Below, piece after piece: positions 30,701 through 40,060 of a DNA stretch of 64,000 nt. The notes under the pieces were generated by a model. The model was not told where the DNA came from. It did no database searches and saw only the letters and a program-made list of their open reading frames with translations. The position numbers and the translations under genes are program-made. The stretch's first letter is position 1. Every line of letters starts with the position of its first letter. Source of the DNA: Mycobacterium sp. Aquia_216 (GTDB taxonomy: Bacteria > Actinomycetota > Actinomycetes > Mycobacteriales > Mycobacteriaceae); NCBI RefSeq assembly GCF_026723865.1, contig NZ_CP113529.1:4588001-4652000 (forward strand), given 5' to 3'.

Positions 30701-32377
30701 TTAGCCGCGCGTCAGCTTGCGGTGGGTGACCCGGTGCGGCCTGGCGGCTTCGGCGCCAAGTCGTTCCACTTTGTTTTCCTCGTATGCACCGAAGTTGCCT
30801 TCGAACCAGAACCACTTGGCCTCGTTGTCGTCGTCACCCTCCCACGACAGGATGTGCGTGCAGGTGCGGTCGAGGAACCAGCGGTCGTGCGAAATCACCA
30901 CCGCGCAGCCCGGGAATTGCTCGAGGGCATTCTCCAGCGAACCCAGGGTTTCGACGTCGAGGTCGTTGGTCGGCTCGTCGAGCAGGATCAGGTTGCCGCC
31001 CTGTTTGAGCGTCAGCGCGAGATTGAGCCGGTTGCGCTCGCCACCGGAGAGCACACCGGCAGGCTTCTGCTGATCGGGACCCTTGAAGCCGAATGCCGAT
31101 ACGTAGGCGCGCGATGGCACCTCGGTCTGGCCGACCTGGATGTGGTCCAGTCCATCCGAGACGACTTCCCAGACGTTTTTCTTCGGATCGATGCCCGCGC
31201 GGGTCTGGTCGACGTAGCTCAGCTTGACGGTCTCGCCGACCTTGACCGTGCCGCTGTCCGGCTCCTCGAGACCCACGATGGTTTTGAACAGAGTGGTCTT
31301 GCCGACGCCGTTGGGACCGATGACGCCGACGATGCCGTTGCGGGGCAAGGTGAACGACAGATCCTTGATCAGGGTGCGTCCGCCGTAGCCCTTGTCCAGG
31401 TGTTCGACCTCGACGACCACGTTGCCCAGCCGAGGCCCGACCGGGATCTGGATCTCCTCGAAATCGAGTTTGCGCGTCTTCTCCGCCTCGGCGGCCATCT
31501 CCTCGTAGCGCTGCAGGCGGGCCTTGCTTTTGGCTTGCCGCGCCTTGGCCCCGGACCGGACCCAGGCCAGCTCTTCGGTCAATCGCTTCTGCAACTTGAC
31601 GTCCTTGCGGCCCTGGACCGAGAGGCGCTCGGCCTTCTTCTCCAGGTAGGTCGAATAGTTGCCCTCGTAGGGATACGCGCGGCCGCGGTCGAGTTCCAGG
31701 ATCCATTCGGCGACGTTGTCCAGGAAGTAACGGTCGTGGGTAACGGCGAGGATCGCGCCGGCATAGGCCGCGAGATGCGCTTCGAGCCACTGCACGCTTT
31801 CGGCGTCCAGGTGGTTGGTCGGCTCGTCGAGCAGCAACAGGTCGGGCTTGGACAGCAGCAGCTTGCACAGCGCCACCCGGCGGCGCTCGCCACCGGACAG
31901 GTTGGTCACCGGCTCGTCGGGCGGCGGGCAGCGCAGCGCGTCCATGGCCTGCTCCAGCTGAGAGTCGAGGTCCCACGCGTCGGCATGGTCCAGGTCCTCT
32001 TGCAGTCGGCCCATTTCCTCCATCAGCTCGTCGGAGTAATCGGTGGCCATCAATTCGGCGACCTCGTTGTAGCGGTCGAGCTTGACCTTGATCTCGCCCA
32101 GGCCCTCTTCCACGTTGCCGCGAACGGTTTTCTCCTCGTTCAGCGGCGGTTCCTGTTGCAGGATGCCGACCGTGGCGTTGTTGGCCAGGAACGCGTCGCC
32201 GTTGTTCGGCTTGTCCAGACCGGCCATGATCCGCAAGACGCTCGACTTACCGGCGCCGTTAGGTCCGACGACACCGATCTTGGCGCCCGGGAAGAAACTC
32301 AACGTGACGTCGTCCAGGATCACCTTGTCGCCGTGCGCCTTGCGGACCTTTTTCATCGTGTAGATGAACTCAGCCAT
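30701..32377 (-). CDS. ettA: ABC-F ATPase EttA (energy-dependent translational throttle)
   Basis: The 558-aa cytosolic protein has two ABC domains and no membrane segments. Walker A motifs are GPNGAGKSS (about 39) and GPNGVGKTT (about 355); signatures are LSGGERRR and LSGGERNR, each followed by LLLDEPTNHLD-type Walker B. The arm and linker of EttA, which bind at the ribosomal E site, are present. It matches M. tuberculosis Rv2477c. It gates early elongation according to ATP/ADP level. Confidence 0.95.
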   Translation of the reverse strand: MAEFIYTMKKVRKAHGDKVILDDVTLSFFPGAKIGVVGPNGAGKSSVLRIMAGLDKPNNGDAFLANNATVGILQQEPPLNEEKTVRGNVEEGLGEIKVKLDRYNEVAELMATDYSDELMEEMGRLQEDLDHADAWDLDSQLEQAMDALRCPPPDEPVTNLSGGERRRVALCKLLLSKPDLLLLDEPTNHLDAESVQWLEAHLAAYAGAILAVTHDRYFLDNVAEWILELDRGRAYPYEGNYSTYLEKKAERLSVQGRKDVKLQKRLTEELAWVRSGAKARQAKSKARLQRYEEMAAEAEKTRKLDFEEIQIPVGPRLGNVVVEVEHLDKGYGGRTLIKDLSFTLPRNGIVGVIGPNGVGKTTLFKTIVGLEEPDSGTVKVGETVKLSYVDQTRAGIDPKKNVWEVVSDGLDHIQVGQTEVPSRAYVSAFGFKGPDQQKPAGVLSGGERNRLNLALTLKQGGNLILLDEPTNDLDVETLGSLENALEQFPGCAVVISHDRWFLDRTCTHILSWEGDDDNEAKWFWFEGNFGAYEENKVERLGAEAARPHRVTHRKLTRG

Positions 32378-32468
32378 GCCGCGGTTTTGCCTTTCTGGTC
32401 TTTGAGAATGATCTCGCGGACCATCCTAGGCATCACCGGACGGCGCTACCCCGACGCCCGACCGTCAG

Positions 32469-32951
32469 CTAAGCCGACAGAGATAGCGGACTGGGGTTCT
32501 GCGCGCCGTCGCCGGATTCGGCCGGGTCATCATCGACGGCCGGCTCGACGCCGGTGTCCGTGACATCGGCGACCGGTTCCGTGTCGGGGCCGGTATAGCC
32601 GGGCTTTTCGATGCGCACGATCGCGCGCGACAGATCCGGGCCGACCGACGTCGCTCGCATCTCCAACGACGACCGGCGATTGCCGTCCCGGTCCTCGTAC
32701 TCGCTGGTGTACACGTGGCCCACCACGATCACCGGTGCGCCCTTGCCCAGGGCGGCGCCGACCCCGGTGATCAGCTTTCCCCAGCAGTTGACGGTGATGA
32801 ACAGCGAATTTCCCGGCTCCCAACTGCCGTCGCCGGTACGACGGCGGGAATTGCTGGCCACCCGGAATTTGATGAGTTCCTGATTGCCGACCTTGCGGCG
32901 CTGCAGGTCGTTGACGATGTGACCGACGACGGTCAGCTGGGTTTCGAACAT
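32469..32951 (-). CDS. Second single-stranded DNA-binding protein (SsbB-like)
   Basis: The 160-aa protein has an OB-fold (about 1-115) with FETQLTVVGHIVNDLQRRK and NSLFITVNCWGKLITGV. The C-terminal tail is acidic but ends NPSPLSLSA, without the DDxPF tip that canonical SSB uses to recruit partners. This fits the mycobacterial SSB paralogue (Rv2478c). I chose the ATG at 32951 with AAGGAAA upstream. It lies 91 nt downstream of the ettA promoter side in the same orientation. Confidence 0.9.
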   Translation of the reverse strand: MFETQLTVVGHIVNDLQRRKVGNQELIKFRVASNSRRRTGDGSWEPGNSLFITVNCWGKLITGVGAALGKGAPVIVVGHVYTSEYEDRDGNRRSSLEMRATSVGPDLSRAIVRIEKPGYTGPDTEPVADVTDTGVEPAVDDDPAESGDGAQNPSPLSLSA

Positions 32952-33094
32952 GGGCTCAGTTTCCTTTCGCACTTTTCTGCGGTAGCGCTCTTGCTTGGTG
33001 TTCATTGAGCGCCCGGACACCGACGAGTCGCCGCCCATCCGGTCCGATCTCGACCGGTGCGCGGCCGGCCTGTGCAGAAAGCCGCGACTGGGGA

Positions 33095-33177
33095 TTACTC
33101 CCCGGCGGCCGGTCCCTGTGACGCCGGCCGCGGTCCTGTTCCGCGTGCCATTTCGGCCAGCATCGCGTTGTAAGCGG
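33095..33177 (-). pseudogene. Orphan 3' end of the CopD-CtaG gene
   Basis: On the minus strand this stretch reads AYNAMLAEMARGTGP, identical to the end of the CopD-CtaG protein encoded at 35626-37668, then a different tail RPASQGPAAGE and a TAA at 33095. It has no start codon or promoter of its own. I read it as the original end of that gene, cut off by insertion of the DNA to its right. Confidence 0.65.
33130..33177 (+). repeat. 48-bp direct repeat, left copy
   Basis: The 48 bp match 35658-35705 at 45 positions (differences at 33146, 33170 and 33173) in the same orientation. Both copies encode the end of the CopD-CtaG gene. Together they bracket about 2.5 kb carrying the DUF222/HNH and PhzF genes, as attachment sites would. 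Confidence 0.75.
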
Positions 33178-33248
33178 CGGCCACGTCACCGACGAGCCCG
33201 GCGCGGATGGCGCCGAGATTTGTCGTACCCGGTTGCGATGATGTGGTT

Positions 33249-34646
33249 ATGTCTTCGATCGCATCCGCTGGCGCCGTGGTGGTGAGTCCTGCTGAGCGTT
33301 TGGAGGTGTTGTTCGAGGAGTTGGCGGAGTTGGCGGGTCAGCGCAACGCGATTGATGGGCGCATCGTGGAGATTGCCGCTGAGATCGATCGCGACGAGCT
33401 GTGCGGCGCGACGGGCGCGCGGTCGGTGGCGGCGTTGATTGCCTGGAAGCTTGGCTCGTCGTCAGGAAATGCGCACACGATCGCCACGGTGGCGCGTCGG
33501 ATTGAGGAGTTTCCGCGCTGTGTGCAGGCGATGGCCCAGGGTCGGCTGTCGCTGGATCAGGTCGGGGTGATCGCCGCGCGGGCCGGCGAGGGATCCGATG
33601 CGCACTATGCGCAGCTGGCCGAGGTCGCGACGGTCAGCCAACTGCGCACCGCGGTCAAACTGGAACCACGACCCCAACCCGGTCCTCGGCCCGAACCGCA
33701 GCCCTCGATCACCATGACCTCCGACGAGCAGTTCAGCTGTTGGCGGATCACACTGGGGCACCTGGATGCGGCGAAGTTCGACGCCGCGCTGGCGTCGCAT
33801 CGGGATGCGCTGATCGCCCAGTGGAAACACGACCACGGCGACCGCCAATCAGATCAGCGGCCCCCGTTCCCGAACGCCACCGACGCGTTTATGCGCCTAG
33901 TCGAGACGGGGTGGGACGCCGAGGCGGCCCGCCGCCCACACGGGCAGCACACCACAGTGGTGGTCCACGTCGACGCGGCCCAGCACGTTGCGGCGCTGCA
34001 TCTGGGTCCGCTGCTCACCGACGCCGAACGCCGATACCTGACCTGTGATGCCACCTGTGAAGTCTGGTTCGAACGTGACGGCGAGGTCATCGGCGCCGGG
34101 CGGGCGAACCGCACCGTCAACCGGCGGCTTCGCCGCGCGCTCGAGCACCGCCACCCCACCTGCGCGGTCCCCGGCTGTGGGGCGACCCGCGGCCTACACG
34201 CCCACCACATCCGCCACTGGGAAGACGGCGGCCCCACCGAGTTGGCCAACCTGGTACTGGTCTGCCCCTACCACCACCGGCTGCACCACCGCGGCATCAT
34301 CACCATCACCGGACCCGCAGACCATCTCATCGTCACCGACAACGCCGGCCGACAGCTCAGCACCGGATCGCTCGCGCGCCCACCCAACCGTCCCCCGCCC
34401 GCGGTCCCACCATGGCCCGGGCCCACCGGCGAACGCGCCCACTGGTGGTGGTACCAACCCTTCCAACCCCAACCACCACCACATAACGAGGCCAGTTACC
34501 GGATCCGGGACCAACATTCAAACGAAGTCGAGCAGCAAGACATACGTCCGCGACAGGCGCATCCACCGCACCGCGACAGTCGCAGCCGACCACCACACCC
34601 ACAACGCCGCTCGCCCCGATCCGCGCCGACGTGCACACCGATGTGA
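33249..34646 (+). CDS. DUF222 / 13E12-repeat-family HNH endonuclease
   Basis: The 465-aa protein has an N-terminal DUF222 domain (about 10-290) and a C-terminal HNH nuclease domain: CAVPGCGATRGLHAHHIRHW, then ELANLVLVCPYHHRLHH. A long Pro/His/Arg-rich low-complexity tail follows (about 365-465). Members of this multicopy mycobacterial family (13E12 repeats) are linked to mobile DNA and serve as integration sites of the phiRv1 prophage in M. tuberculosis. The ATG at 33249 starts MSSIASAGAVVV; an in-frame start upstream at 33207 would run through the repeat border. The catalytic His residues look intact, so it may be active. Confidence 0.88.
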   Translation: MSSIASAGAVVVSPAERLEVLFEELAELAGQRNAIDGRIVEIAAEIDRDELCGATGARSVAALIAWKLGSSSGNAHTIATVARRIEEFPRCVQAMAQGRLSLDQVGVIAARAGEGSDAHYAQLAEVATVSQLRTAVKLEPRPQPGPRPEPQPSITMTSDEQFSCWRITLGHLDAAKFDAALASHRDALIAQWKHDHGDRQSDQRPPFPNATDAFMRLVETGWDAEAARRPHGQHTTVVVHVDAAQHVAALHLGPLLTDAERRYLTCDATCEVWFERDGEVIGAGRANRTVNRRLRRALEHRHPTCAVPGCGATRGLHAHHIRHWEDGGPTELANLVLVCPYHHRLHHRGIITITGPADHLIVTDNAGRQLSTGSLARPPNRPPPAVPPWPGPTGERAHWWWYQPFQPQPPPHNEASYRIRDQHSNEVEQQDIRPRQAHPPHRDSRSRPPHPQRRSPRSAPTCTPM

Positions 34647-34729
34647 GCCAAGTCGGGTTTGACAGGCGTCGGCTCGGGACGTCGAACCGGGGTCCTCGAC
34701 GCATCCACGGTCGTAACAGCACCGAAGCA

Positions 34730-35524
34730 CTAGGTGGCACGTTGTATTGCCAGCGCACCCCTGATCACGGTGACCGCTTGCCCGGTCAGATTCACTCGGT
34801 CATCGCGGAGGCGGACCTCGACTCGCCCGCCACGCGCTGACAACTGAGAACCGGTAAGCGTTTGCTTCCCAAGGATCGTCGACCAGAAGGCGCCCAGGCT
34901 GCAGTGAGCCGAAGCCGCCACGGGGTCCTCGTTTATCCCTGCGGCGGGCGCAAAAAATCGGGAGACAAAATCGACATCGGCGTCGCCGCGGGCGGTGACA
35001 ATCACACCGCGGGCATCGAGCTCGGCCAGAGCTTCCAAGTCCGGCTTCAAGACGGCGACAGATTGCGCGCCGTCCAACTCGGCAAGCAGGTCCAACCGTC
35101 CACGCCAAACCGCGAGGGGCGTAACGCCAAGCATCGCAGCCAATCCCGGCGGTGCCGACACCGGCCGAAGGTTGTCGGACGGGAAGTCCAAGGTGATCCG
35201 TTCGCCCGGCTCTCGTTGAGCGCCGAGAAGGCCGCCGGCAGTTGTGAATAGAAGGGTCTCAGAACAGTCGCCGACTTCCCACAATATGTGCGCTGCGGCC
35301 AGCGTGCCACTGCCGCACAGTTCAAGCTCGCTGCGCGGACTGAACCAACGTAATGCCGTATTGGCACCAGTGCGATACACGAATGCACTTGCGGGCAAGT
35401 TTAATTCGCTTGCGAGTCGCTGGAGCCATTCAGTCGGCGGCCAACCCGAATCCAGCAGGCACACCGCCGTCGGATTACCGGCAAAAAGTTGGTCGGCGAA
35501 CGTGTCCACGGTGAAGATACGCAT
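34730..35524 (-). CDS. PhzF-family isomerase/epimerase-like protein
   Basis: The 264-aa protein has the PhzF/diaminopimelate-epimerase fold: MRIFTVDTFADQLFAGNPTAV at the N-terminus, ELELCGSGTLAAAH in the first half and NEDPVAASAHCSLG in the second. The family isomerises small metabolites; the Glu needed by true PhzF aligns with the ELELCG region. I chose the ATG at 35524 with AGGA 9 nt upstream, over a GTG at 35545. It lies inside the repeat-bounded segment and is absent from this place in M. tuberculosis. Substrate unknown. Confidence 0.85.
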   Translation of the reverse strand: MRIFTVDTFADQLFAGNPTAVCLLDSGWPPTEWLQRLASELNLPASAFVYRTGANTALRWFSPRSELELCGSGTLAAAHILWEVGDCSETLLFTTAGGLLGAQREPGERITLDFPSDNLRPVSAPPGLAAMLGVTPLAVWRGRLDLLAELDGAQSVAVLKPDLEALAELDARGVIVTARGDADVDFVSRFFAPAAGINEDPVAASAHCSLGAFWSTILGKQTLTGSQLSARGGRVEVRLRDDRVNLTGQAVTVIRGALAIQRAT

Positions 35525-35579
35525 CTCGGTAATCCTGCCCGACACCTAGTCAGACCCACATCCGCTCCCGACCGGTCCC

Positions 35580-35636
35580 GCGAGCGGAGCACCACTGCGA
35601 AAATCCGCCGGTGACCGCCGTAACGTTATGCTCGCG
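35580..35636. repeat. Dispersed intergenic element, copy 1
   Basis: The element reads GCGAGCGGAGC, 4 nt, CTGCGAAAATC, then about 20 nt, then GTTATGCTCGCG. The ends are inverted. Copy 2 at 61644-61703 has the same blocks in the same order with nearly identical spacing. This copy contains the stop codon of the CopD-CtaG gene (35626-35628). Confidence 0.6.
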
Positions 35637-37668
35637 GGTGGCGCGAAGACCGCCCCGGCGGTCCTGTTCCGCGGGCCATTTCGGCCAGCATCGCGTTATA
35701 GGCGGTCAGGTCGGCGTCGTCGTCGCGGTCGGCTGCCCGGTCCAGGCGCCGCGCGGTCCGCGCGTCACTGCGTGCCCACTGCACCAGCAAAGCGAGCATC
35801 ACGATCACAAGCGGCACTTCTCCTGCCGCCCAAGCGATTCCGCCACCCAACCGTTGATCGCCCAGCAGATCGGTATGCCAACTCAAGCCCAGTGACCGGT
35901 AGTAGGCCTCCCCGAGCACGGTTGGGGTGCCCATCAGCTCCACGCCAAAAAACGCATGCATGGGCAGGGACGCGAACACCACGCCCACCTTGGCCAGCGG
36001 CGGGATCGGTCGCGGGGTGGGGTCCACACCGATCACCACCCAATAGAAGAGGTAGCCGCTGACCAGGAAATGCACATTCATCGCCAGGTGCCCGGCATGA
36101 CTGCCCACCGCGTCGTCGAAGATGCTCCCGAAATACAGGCCGTAGAAGCCCGCGATGAACAGCACCGTGGCCACGATCGGATTGGTCAGGATGCGGGACA
36201 ACCGGCTGTGCAGGGCGGCCAACAGCCATTCGCGCATGGCCGGCGGGTCGTCGCGGCCGGCGGCGGGCAACGCGCGTAATGCGAGGCTGACCGGTGCGCC
36301 CAACACCAGGAAGATCGGCACCAGCATCGACAGCCCCATGTGCGCGGCCATGTGCATGCTGAACATCGCCGGCATGTAGCGGCCGACCCCGGACGACGTC
36401 ACGAACAGCAATGTCAGACAGCCCAGCAACCACGCCAGGACCCGGCCGGGCGGCCAGTGATCGCCGCGCCGGCGCAGTCGCAGCACCCCTGCCACATAGA
36501 GTGCGGCCAAAATGATCGCCGCCGTGCCGAATACCAGATCGAAGCGCCAATCGAGCAGGACGCGCACCACCGTCGGCGGGCCATCGAAGTCATAGCCGAT
36601 CTCGGCCTCGGGAATCGACGGGAGGCGGATCGGCGGCGGCGGCGGTGGGGTGCGGCCGAGCCCGACGGCGATACCGAACGTCACGCCGAACAGGGCCGCC
36701 TCGACGAGCGCCAGCCGGATCAGGACACCACGCGCCTTGGGTAGGCCCGGATCGGCTTGCAGCGCAACGACTCCGGTGCGCCGCTGGCGCCAGCCCAACA
36801 CGCCCAGCGCACACAGCGCGACGAACTTGGCCAGCACCAGGCGCCCGTAGGTGGTGGTGAGCAGGTCCGATGGCAACACCCGCACCAGGGCGTTCATCAC
36901 ACCGCTGAGCGCCATCGCCACCCAGCACCACAACGCGATCGCCGAGAAGCGCCGGGCCGCGAGCGCGAGGTGGTCGCCGCCGCGCAGCGCGTGGGCGAGC
37001 AGGGCCAGCAGCCCCCCGGCCCACAGGCTGGCGGCGACGAGATGGATCAACAGACTGTTGGTGGCCAGGTCGTGCGAACCGCCGGCCGACGAGTGGCCGG
37101 TCAAGCCCAGCGGAATGAGGGTGATCAGCGACCCGGCCAACAGCAACGGCGTCCACGACCAGCGCAGCACCGCCAAACTCGCCAGCGTCACGACGGCGGC
37201 CAGGACCGCGGTCCAGCGCCACGCGGAGGCGGTGTTGACCAGGCTGGCCAACGACCAGAGTCGCACCGGATTGAGGTTCTCGGCCAGCCGGTGACCGGAC
37301 ACATCGGAAATGGTCAACGGGATCAACACGGCGGCACACACCGCCCACACACCCGACGCGACGGTGCCCAGCCGAAGGGCCCGATACCCGCCGGCGTCGA
37401 GCACGCCGGACTTTTGCGGCGGCACCAGGAAGGCTGCGCACAGGAACGAGCCCACGGCCAGCACCGCGGCGATCTCGCCCGCCGCGCGGACGAACGGCAG
37501 CCCCAGCGTGGTCGCCGGACCCGGATTGGGTAATCCGGTGGCGGTCAGCGCGTCGGCCAGCGACAACACCCCGATGCCGGCCGCCGTGCAACCGGCCAAC
37601 ACCGCGACGCCGGTGAGCAGCGGCCAGACCAGCTCTCGGGTCTTGGCGCCGGACTGGCCAACCGTCAT
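35626..37668 (-). CDS. CopD-CtaG fusion: copper-resistance / cytochrome oxidase assembly membrane protein
   Basis: The 680-aa polytopic membrane protein has many hydrophobic helices throughout. The first half (about 15-330) matches the CopD copper-resistance domain. The second half (about 390-650) matches CtaG of caa3-type oxidase assembly, with the His-rich stretch MFSMHMAAHMGLSML and HAGHLAMNVHFLVSGYLFYW. It is similar to M. tuberculosis Rv0102. It probably handles copper for respiratory oxidase. The last residues (PPGRSSRHPRA) differ from the orphan tail at 33095, suggesting the 3' end was replaced. Confidence 0.88.
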   Translation of the reverse strand: MTVGQSGAKTRELVWPLLTGVAVLAGCTAAGIGVLSLADALTATGLPNPGPATTLGLPFVRAAGEIAAVLAVGSFLCAAFLVPPQKSGVLDAGGYRALRLGTVASGVWAVCAAVLIPLTISDVSGHRLAENLNPVRLWSLASLVNTASAWRWTAVLAAVVTLASLAVLRWSWTPLLLAGSLITLIPLGLTGHSSAGGSHDLATNSLLIHLVAASLWAGGLLALLAHALRGGDHLALAARRFSAIALWCWVAMALSGVMNALVRVLPSDLLTTTYGRLVLAKFVALCALGVLGWRQRRTGVVALQADPGLPKARGVLIRLALVEAALFGVTFGIAVGLGRTPPPPPPIRLPSIPEAEIGYDFDGPPTVVRVLLDWRFDLVFGTAAIILAALYVAGVLRLRRRGDHWPPGRVLAWLLGCLTLLFVTSSGVGRYMPAMFSMHMAAHMGLSMLVPIFLVLGAPVSLALRALPAAGRDDPPAMREWLLAALHSRLSRILTNPIVATVLFIAGFYGLYFGSIFDDAVGSHAGHLAMNVHFLVSGYLFYWVVIGVDPTPRPIPPLAKVGVVFASLPMHAFFGVELMGTPTVLGEAYYRSLGLSWHTDLLGDQRLGGGIAWAAGEVPLVIVMLALLVQWARSDARTARRLDRAADRDDDADLTAYNAMLAEMARGTGPPGRSSRHPRA
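35658..35705 (+). repeat. 48-bp direct repeat, right copy
   Basis: This is the partner of 33130-33177 (45 of 48 identical). It lies within the 3' coding end of the CopD-CtaG gene. Confidence 0.75.
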
Positions 37669-37705
37669 GCGTCCAGGGTATGGGCGCGCGCCCGCGAGGC
37701 CCGCG

Positions 37706-40060
37706 CTACCCGTCCTGGCGAGCGGTGCGCTCCCGACGCGCCTGGACCTCGCGCGCGAGGAATTGGTTGCGCGCGATTTTTTCGACGTAGCCGAAATCCC
37801 GCAGAATCGATCGCAATTCCCGGCGGAATGCGGTCCGGCGTTCGGTGAGATCCGCGGCCGGTGCGATCAGGTCCTGATCGGCAACGACCTGACGGGCAGT
37901 GGCAAAGAGCAGCGTCGACACCGATTCGCTGCTGCGCACCCGGGTCTGCGCGACGTACTGCCGGCCGACCCCGAGCGCCAACTCCGTGAGTTCCTTCGGC
38001 TCGACATCCGCCGGCGCATCACGCAACACATCGGCGACGATCTCGTAGGCCTCGAAGAACACCCGCAGCATCGCATCGGACATCAACGGCCGCTTGGCGA
38101 ACAGCATCGCGTCGATCTCCTCGCCGCCGGCGGCGACGTGGGCCTCCCAATCGCCATGCCACGCCATCTCTTCGGCGATATTGTCGCGGAATGCCGCCGA
38201 ATCGGCGAAGTAGAAGTCGAATTTCAGCAGATCGCGCAACCGCATCGCCTGAGCCCAGAACGCCTCCATGCGGTCGCCTTCGGTGTGCCGGGCATGCGCC
38301 AGCGCGAGTTCGACGATCGATGTCTCCAGGAAAGCGTGGATGACCGAGTTCCGGTAGAACGCCGCGGCGTGCTGCTTGTCGGGCGCGATGAGCCAAACCG
38401 GCTCGCGCCCACTGTCCACACGGGTGATCGGATGTCCGTTGGACAGCGCATCGACGGCCGCGCGCACACCGTCGCTCGTGCGCAACCGCAACGCGCTCGT
38501 CGACACCGGGGTGTTTTTGCGGTCGAGGTAGTCCAACGAGTCCTGCAACGTGTGGCGCAGCTGGTCGAGGGTCAGCGCCGCGCCCCGGGTGGTGAGCAGC
38601 AACGCGCACACCAAACCCGTCGCCGTCACCGGGGTTGCGCGCAGGATCCGCCACGCGACTTCGAACGACATCTTTTGCAGCGCAAGTCGTTTAGCATCGC
38701 TGTCTTGGGCCAGTGAGCCATGCGGCGGCCCGAGGTACTGCCGCATCGAGACCGCTTCGGGGAACCGGACGTAGATCTTGCCGTAGTTGCGTTCGCCTTG
38801 GGCCTTGATGAAATTGTACAACCACAGCACGCCCTCGGGTGTCTTTTCTCCGCCCCGGGCGTAGGCGGCGTATTCGGCGGTCTCGTGCAGCTGGTCGAAA
38901 CCGATCGAAACCGGTTGCAGCAGAATGTCTTCACTGCGGCCGTCCAGATAAGCGTCCGCCACATAGGACATCAGACCGAGCTTGGGGGGCAGCATCTTGC
39001 CGGAGCGGGAGCGGGTGCCCTCGATGGACCAGCTCAAGTTGAATCGCTTTTCGACGATGTAGCCGACGTATTCGCGCAGGACATACTTGTAGAGCGGATT
39101 ATTCGCGATGTCGCGGCGGATGAAGATGACACCGGAGCGGCGTAACAGCGGGCCCAACAATCCGAACGACAGGTTGATACCGGCGAACACATGCACCGGC
39201 GGCAACCGGTTTTCCTGCATCGCAACCGGCACCACCGCGCCGTCGATGTAGGACCGATGCGAGAACAGCAGCACCGCCGGATGAATTTCCAGCCCATTGC
39301 GCATCGCGGCGATCTGAAACGCATCGTAGTCGATCTCCGGTTCGAATCCGCGGCAAATCGCCCTGGCCAGAACGGAAACCAGGTCGACCGACACCCGGCT
39401 CCATCCGGTGGCCAATTCGTCGAGCATCTTGCCCGCTTCGTCGACACCGGCGTCCGGAATCTTTTTCAGACCAGCGCGAAACCGCGTGGACGCCAATATT
39501 TCTGGCTTCAACAATCGCGGGGACTTGTACTGCGGTCCGAGGATTCGATACTCGGCCCGTTCCAGCGCCAAAAGGGCACGGCGCGTGACGAACTGGGCGA
39601 AATCCCGCTCGTCTTCGCCGACGGTGGTGTCGCGCCACTGCTGACGGAGTTCGGACACCTTGGCCGCCTCGCCGGCCACCACCCGGGCGCGGTGGCGATC
39701 GTTGCGCACGATGCTGCGCTGCCGGCGTTGGTTGGGATGGTAGGGATCCCAGCCCGGAAGCAGCCCGGCCAGCTTCGCGGCCCTGCCGCGATCAGGCGCC
39801 GGCAGCCAGAACACCCGGACCGGCACGATCGAGCGGTCTTCTCCGGAGTCGAGCTGGTCCACAAGCAGATTCAACGCCGCCGGCGGAGCATCGCCGGAAG
39901 GCAGTTTGAGCACGTCGAGCTTCACATCCGGATGCTGGGCGCGCTGCTGGCTGAGCCAGTCCATCACCAGCTGCGTTTCGACGCCGGACCCCATGGACGC
40001 CAGTACCAGCGAATCTTGCGCGGTCAGGACTGCGCTGGTAGTTGCCGCCGGTTGTGTCAC
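37706..40060 (-). CDS. plsB2: Glycerol-3-phosphate 1-O-acyltransferase
   Basis: The 784-aa PlsB-type enzyme adds the first acyl chain to glycerol-3-phosphate. The acyltransferase blocks are visible: [14 protein letters not shown] (HxxxxD type, about residue 275), [26 protein letters not shown] and [10 protein letters not shown]. It is peripheral to the membrane. Its ATG overlaps the plsC stop by 4 nt. Length and order match M. tuberculosis Rv2482c (789 aa). Confidence 0.95.
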   Translation of the reverse strand: MTQPAATTSAVLTAQDSLVLASMGSGVETQLVMDWLSQQRAQHPDVKLDVLKLPSGDAPPAALNLLVDQLDSGEDRSIVPVRVFWLPAPDRGRAAKLAGLLPGWDPYHPNQRRQRSIVRNDRHRARVVAGEAAKVSELRQQWRDTTVGEDERDFAQFVTRRALLALERAEYRILGPQYKSPRLLKPEILASTRFRAGLKKIPDAGVDEAGKMLDELATGWSRVSVDLVSVLARAICRGFEPEIDYDAFQIAAMRNGLEIHPAVLLFSHRSYIDGAVVPVAMQENRLPPVHVFAGINLSFGLLGPLLRRSGVIFIRRDIANNPLYKYVLREYVGYIVEKRFNLSWSIEGTRSRSGKMLPPKLGLMSYVADAYLDGRSEDILLQPVSIGFDQLHETAEYAAYARGGEKTPEGVLWLYNFIKAQGERNYGKIYVRFPEAVSMRQYLGPPHGSLAQDSDAKRLALQKMSFEVAWRILRATPVTATGLVCALLLTTRGAALTLDQLRHTLQDSLDYLDRKNTPVSTSALRLRTSDGVRAAVDALSNGHPITRVDSGREPVWLIAPDKQHAAAFYRNSVIHAFLETSIVELALAHARHTEGDRMEAFWAQAMRLRDLLKFDFYFADSAAFRDNIAEEMAWHGDWEAHVAAGGEEIDAMLFAKRPLMSDAMLRVFFEAYEIVADVLRDAPADVEPKELTELALGVGRQYVAQTRVRSSESVSTLLFATARQVVADQDLIAPAADLTERRTAFRRELRSILRDFGYVEKIARNQFLAREVQARRERTARQDG

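Noticed and set aside
29606..32563. Very long open frame on the plus strand (over 900 codons) across gdh and ettA
   Set aside because: It runs antisense to two certain genes and reflects GC-rich third positions; the product is low-complexity and matches nothing.
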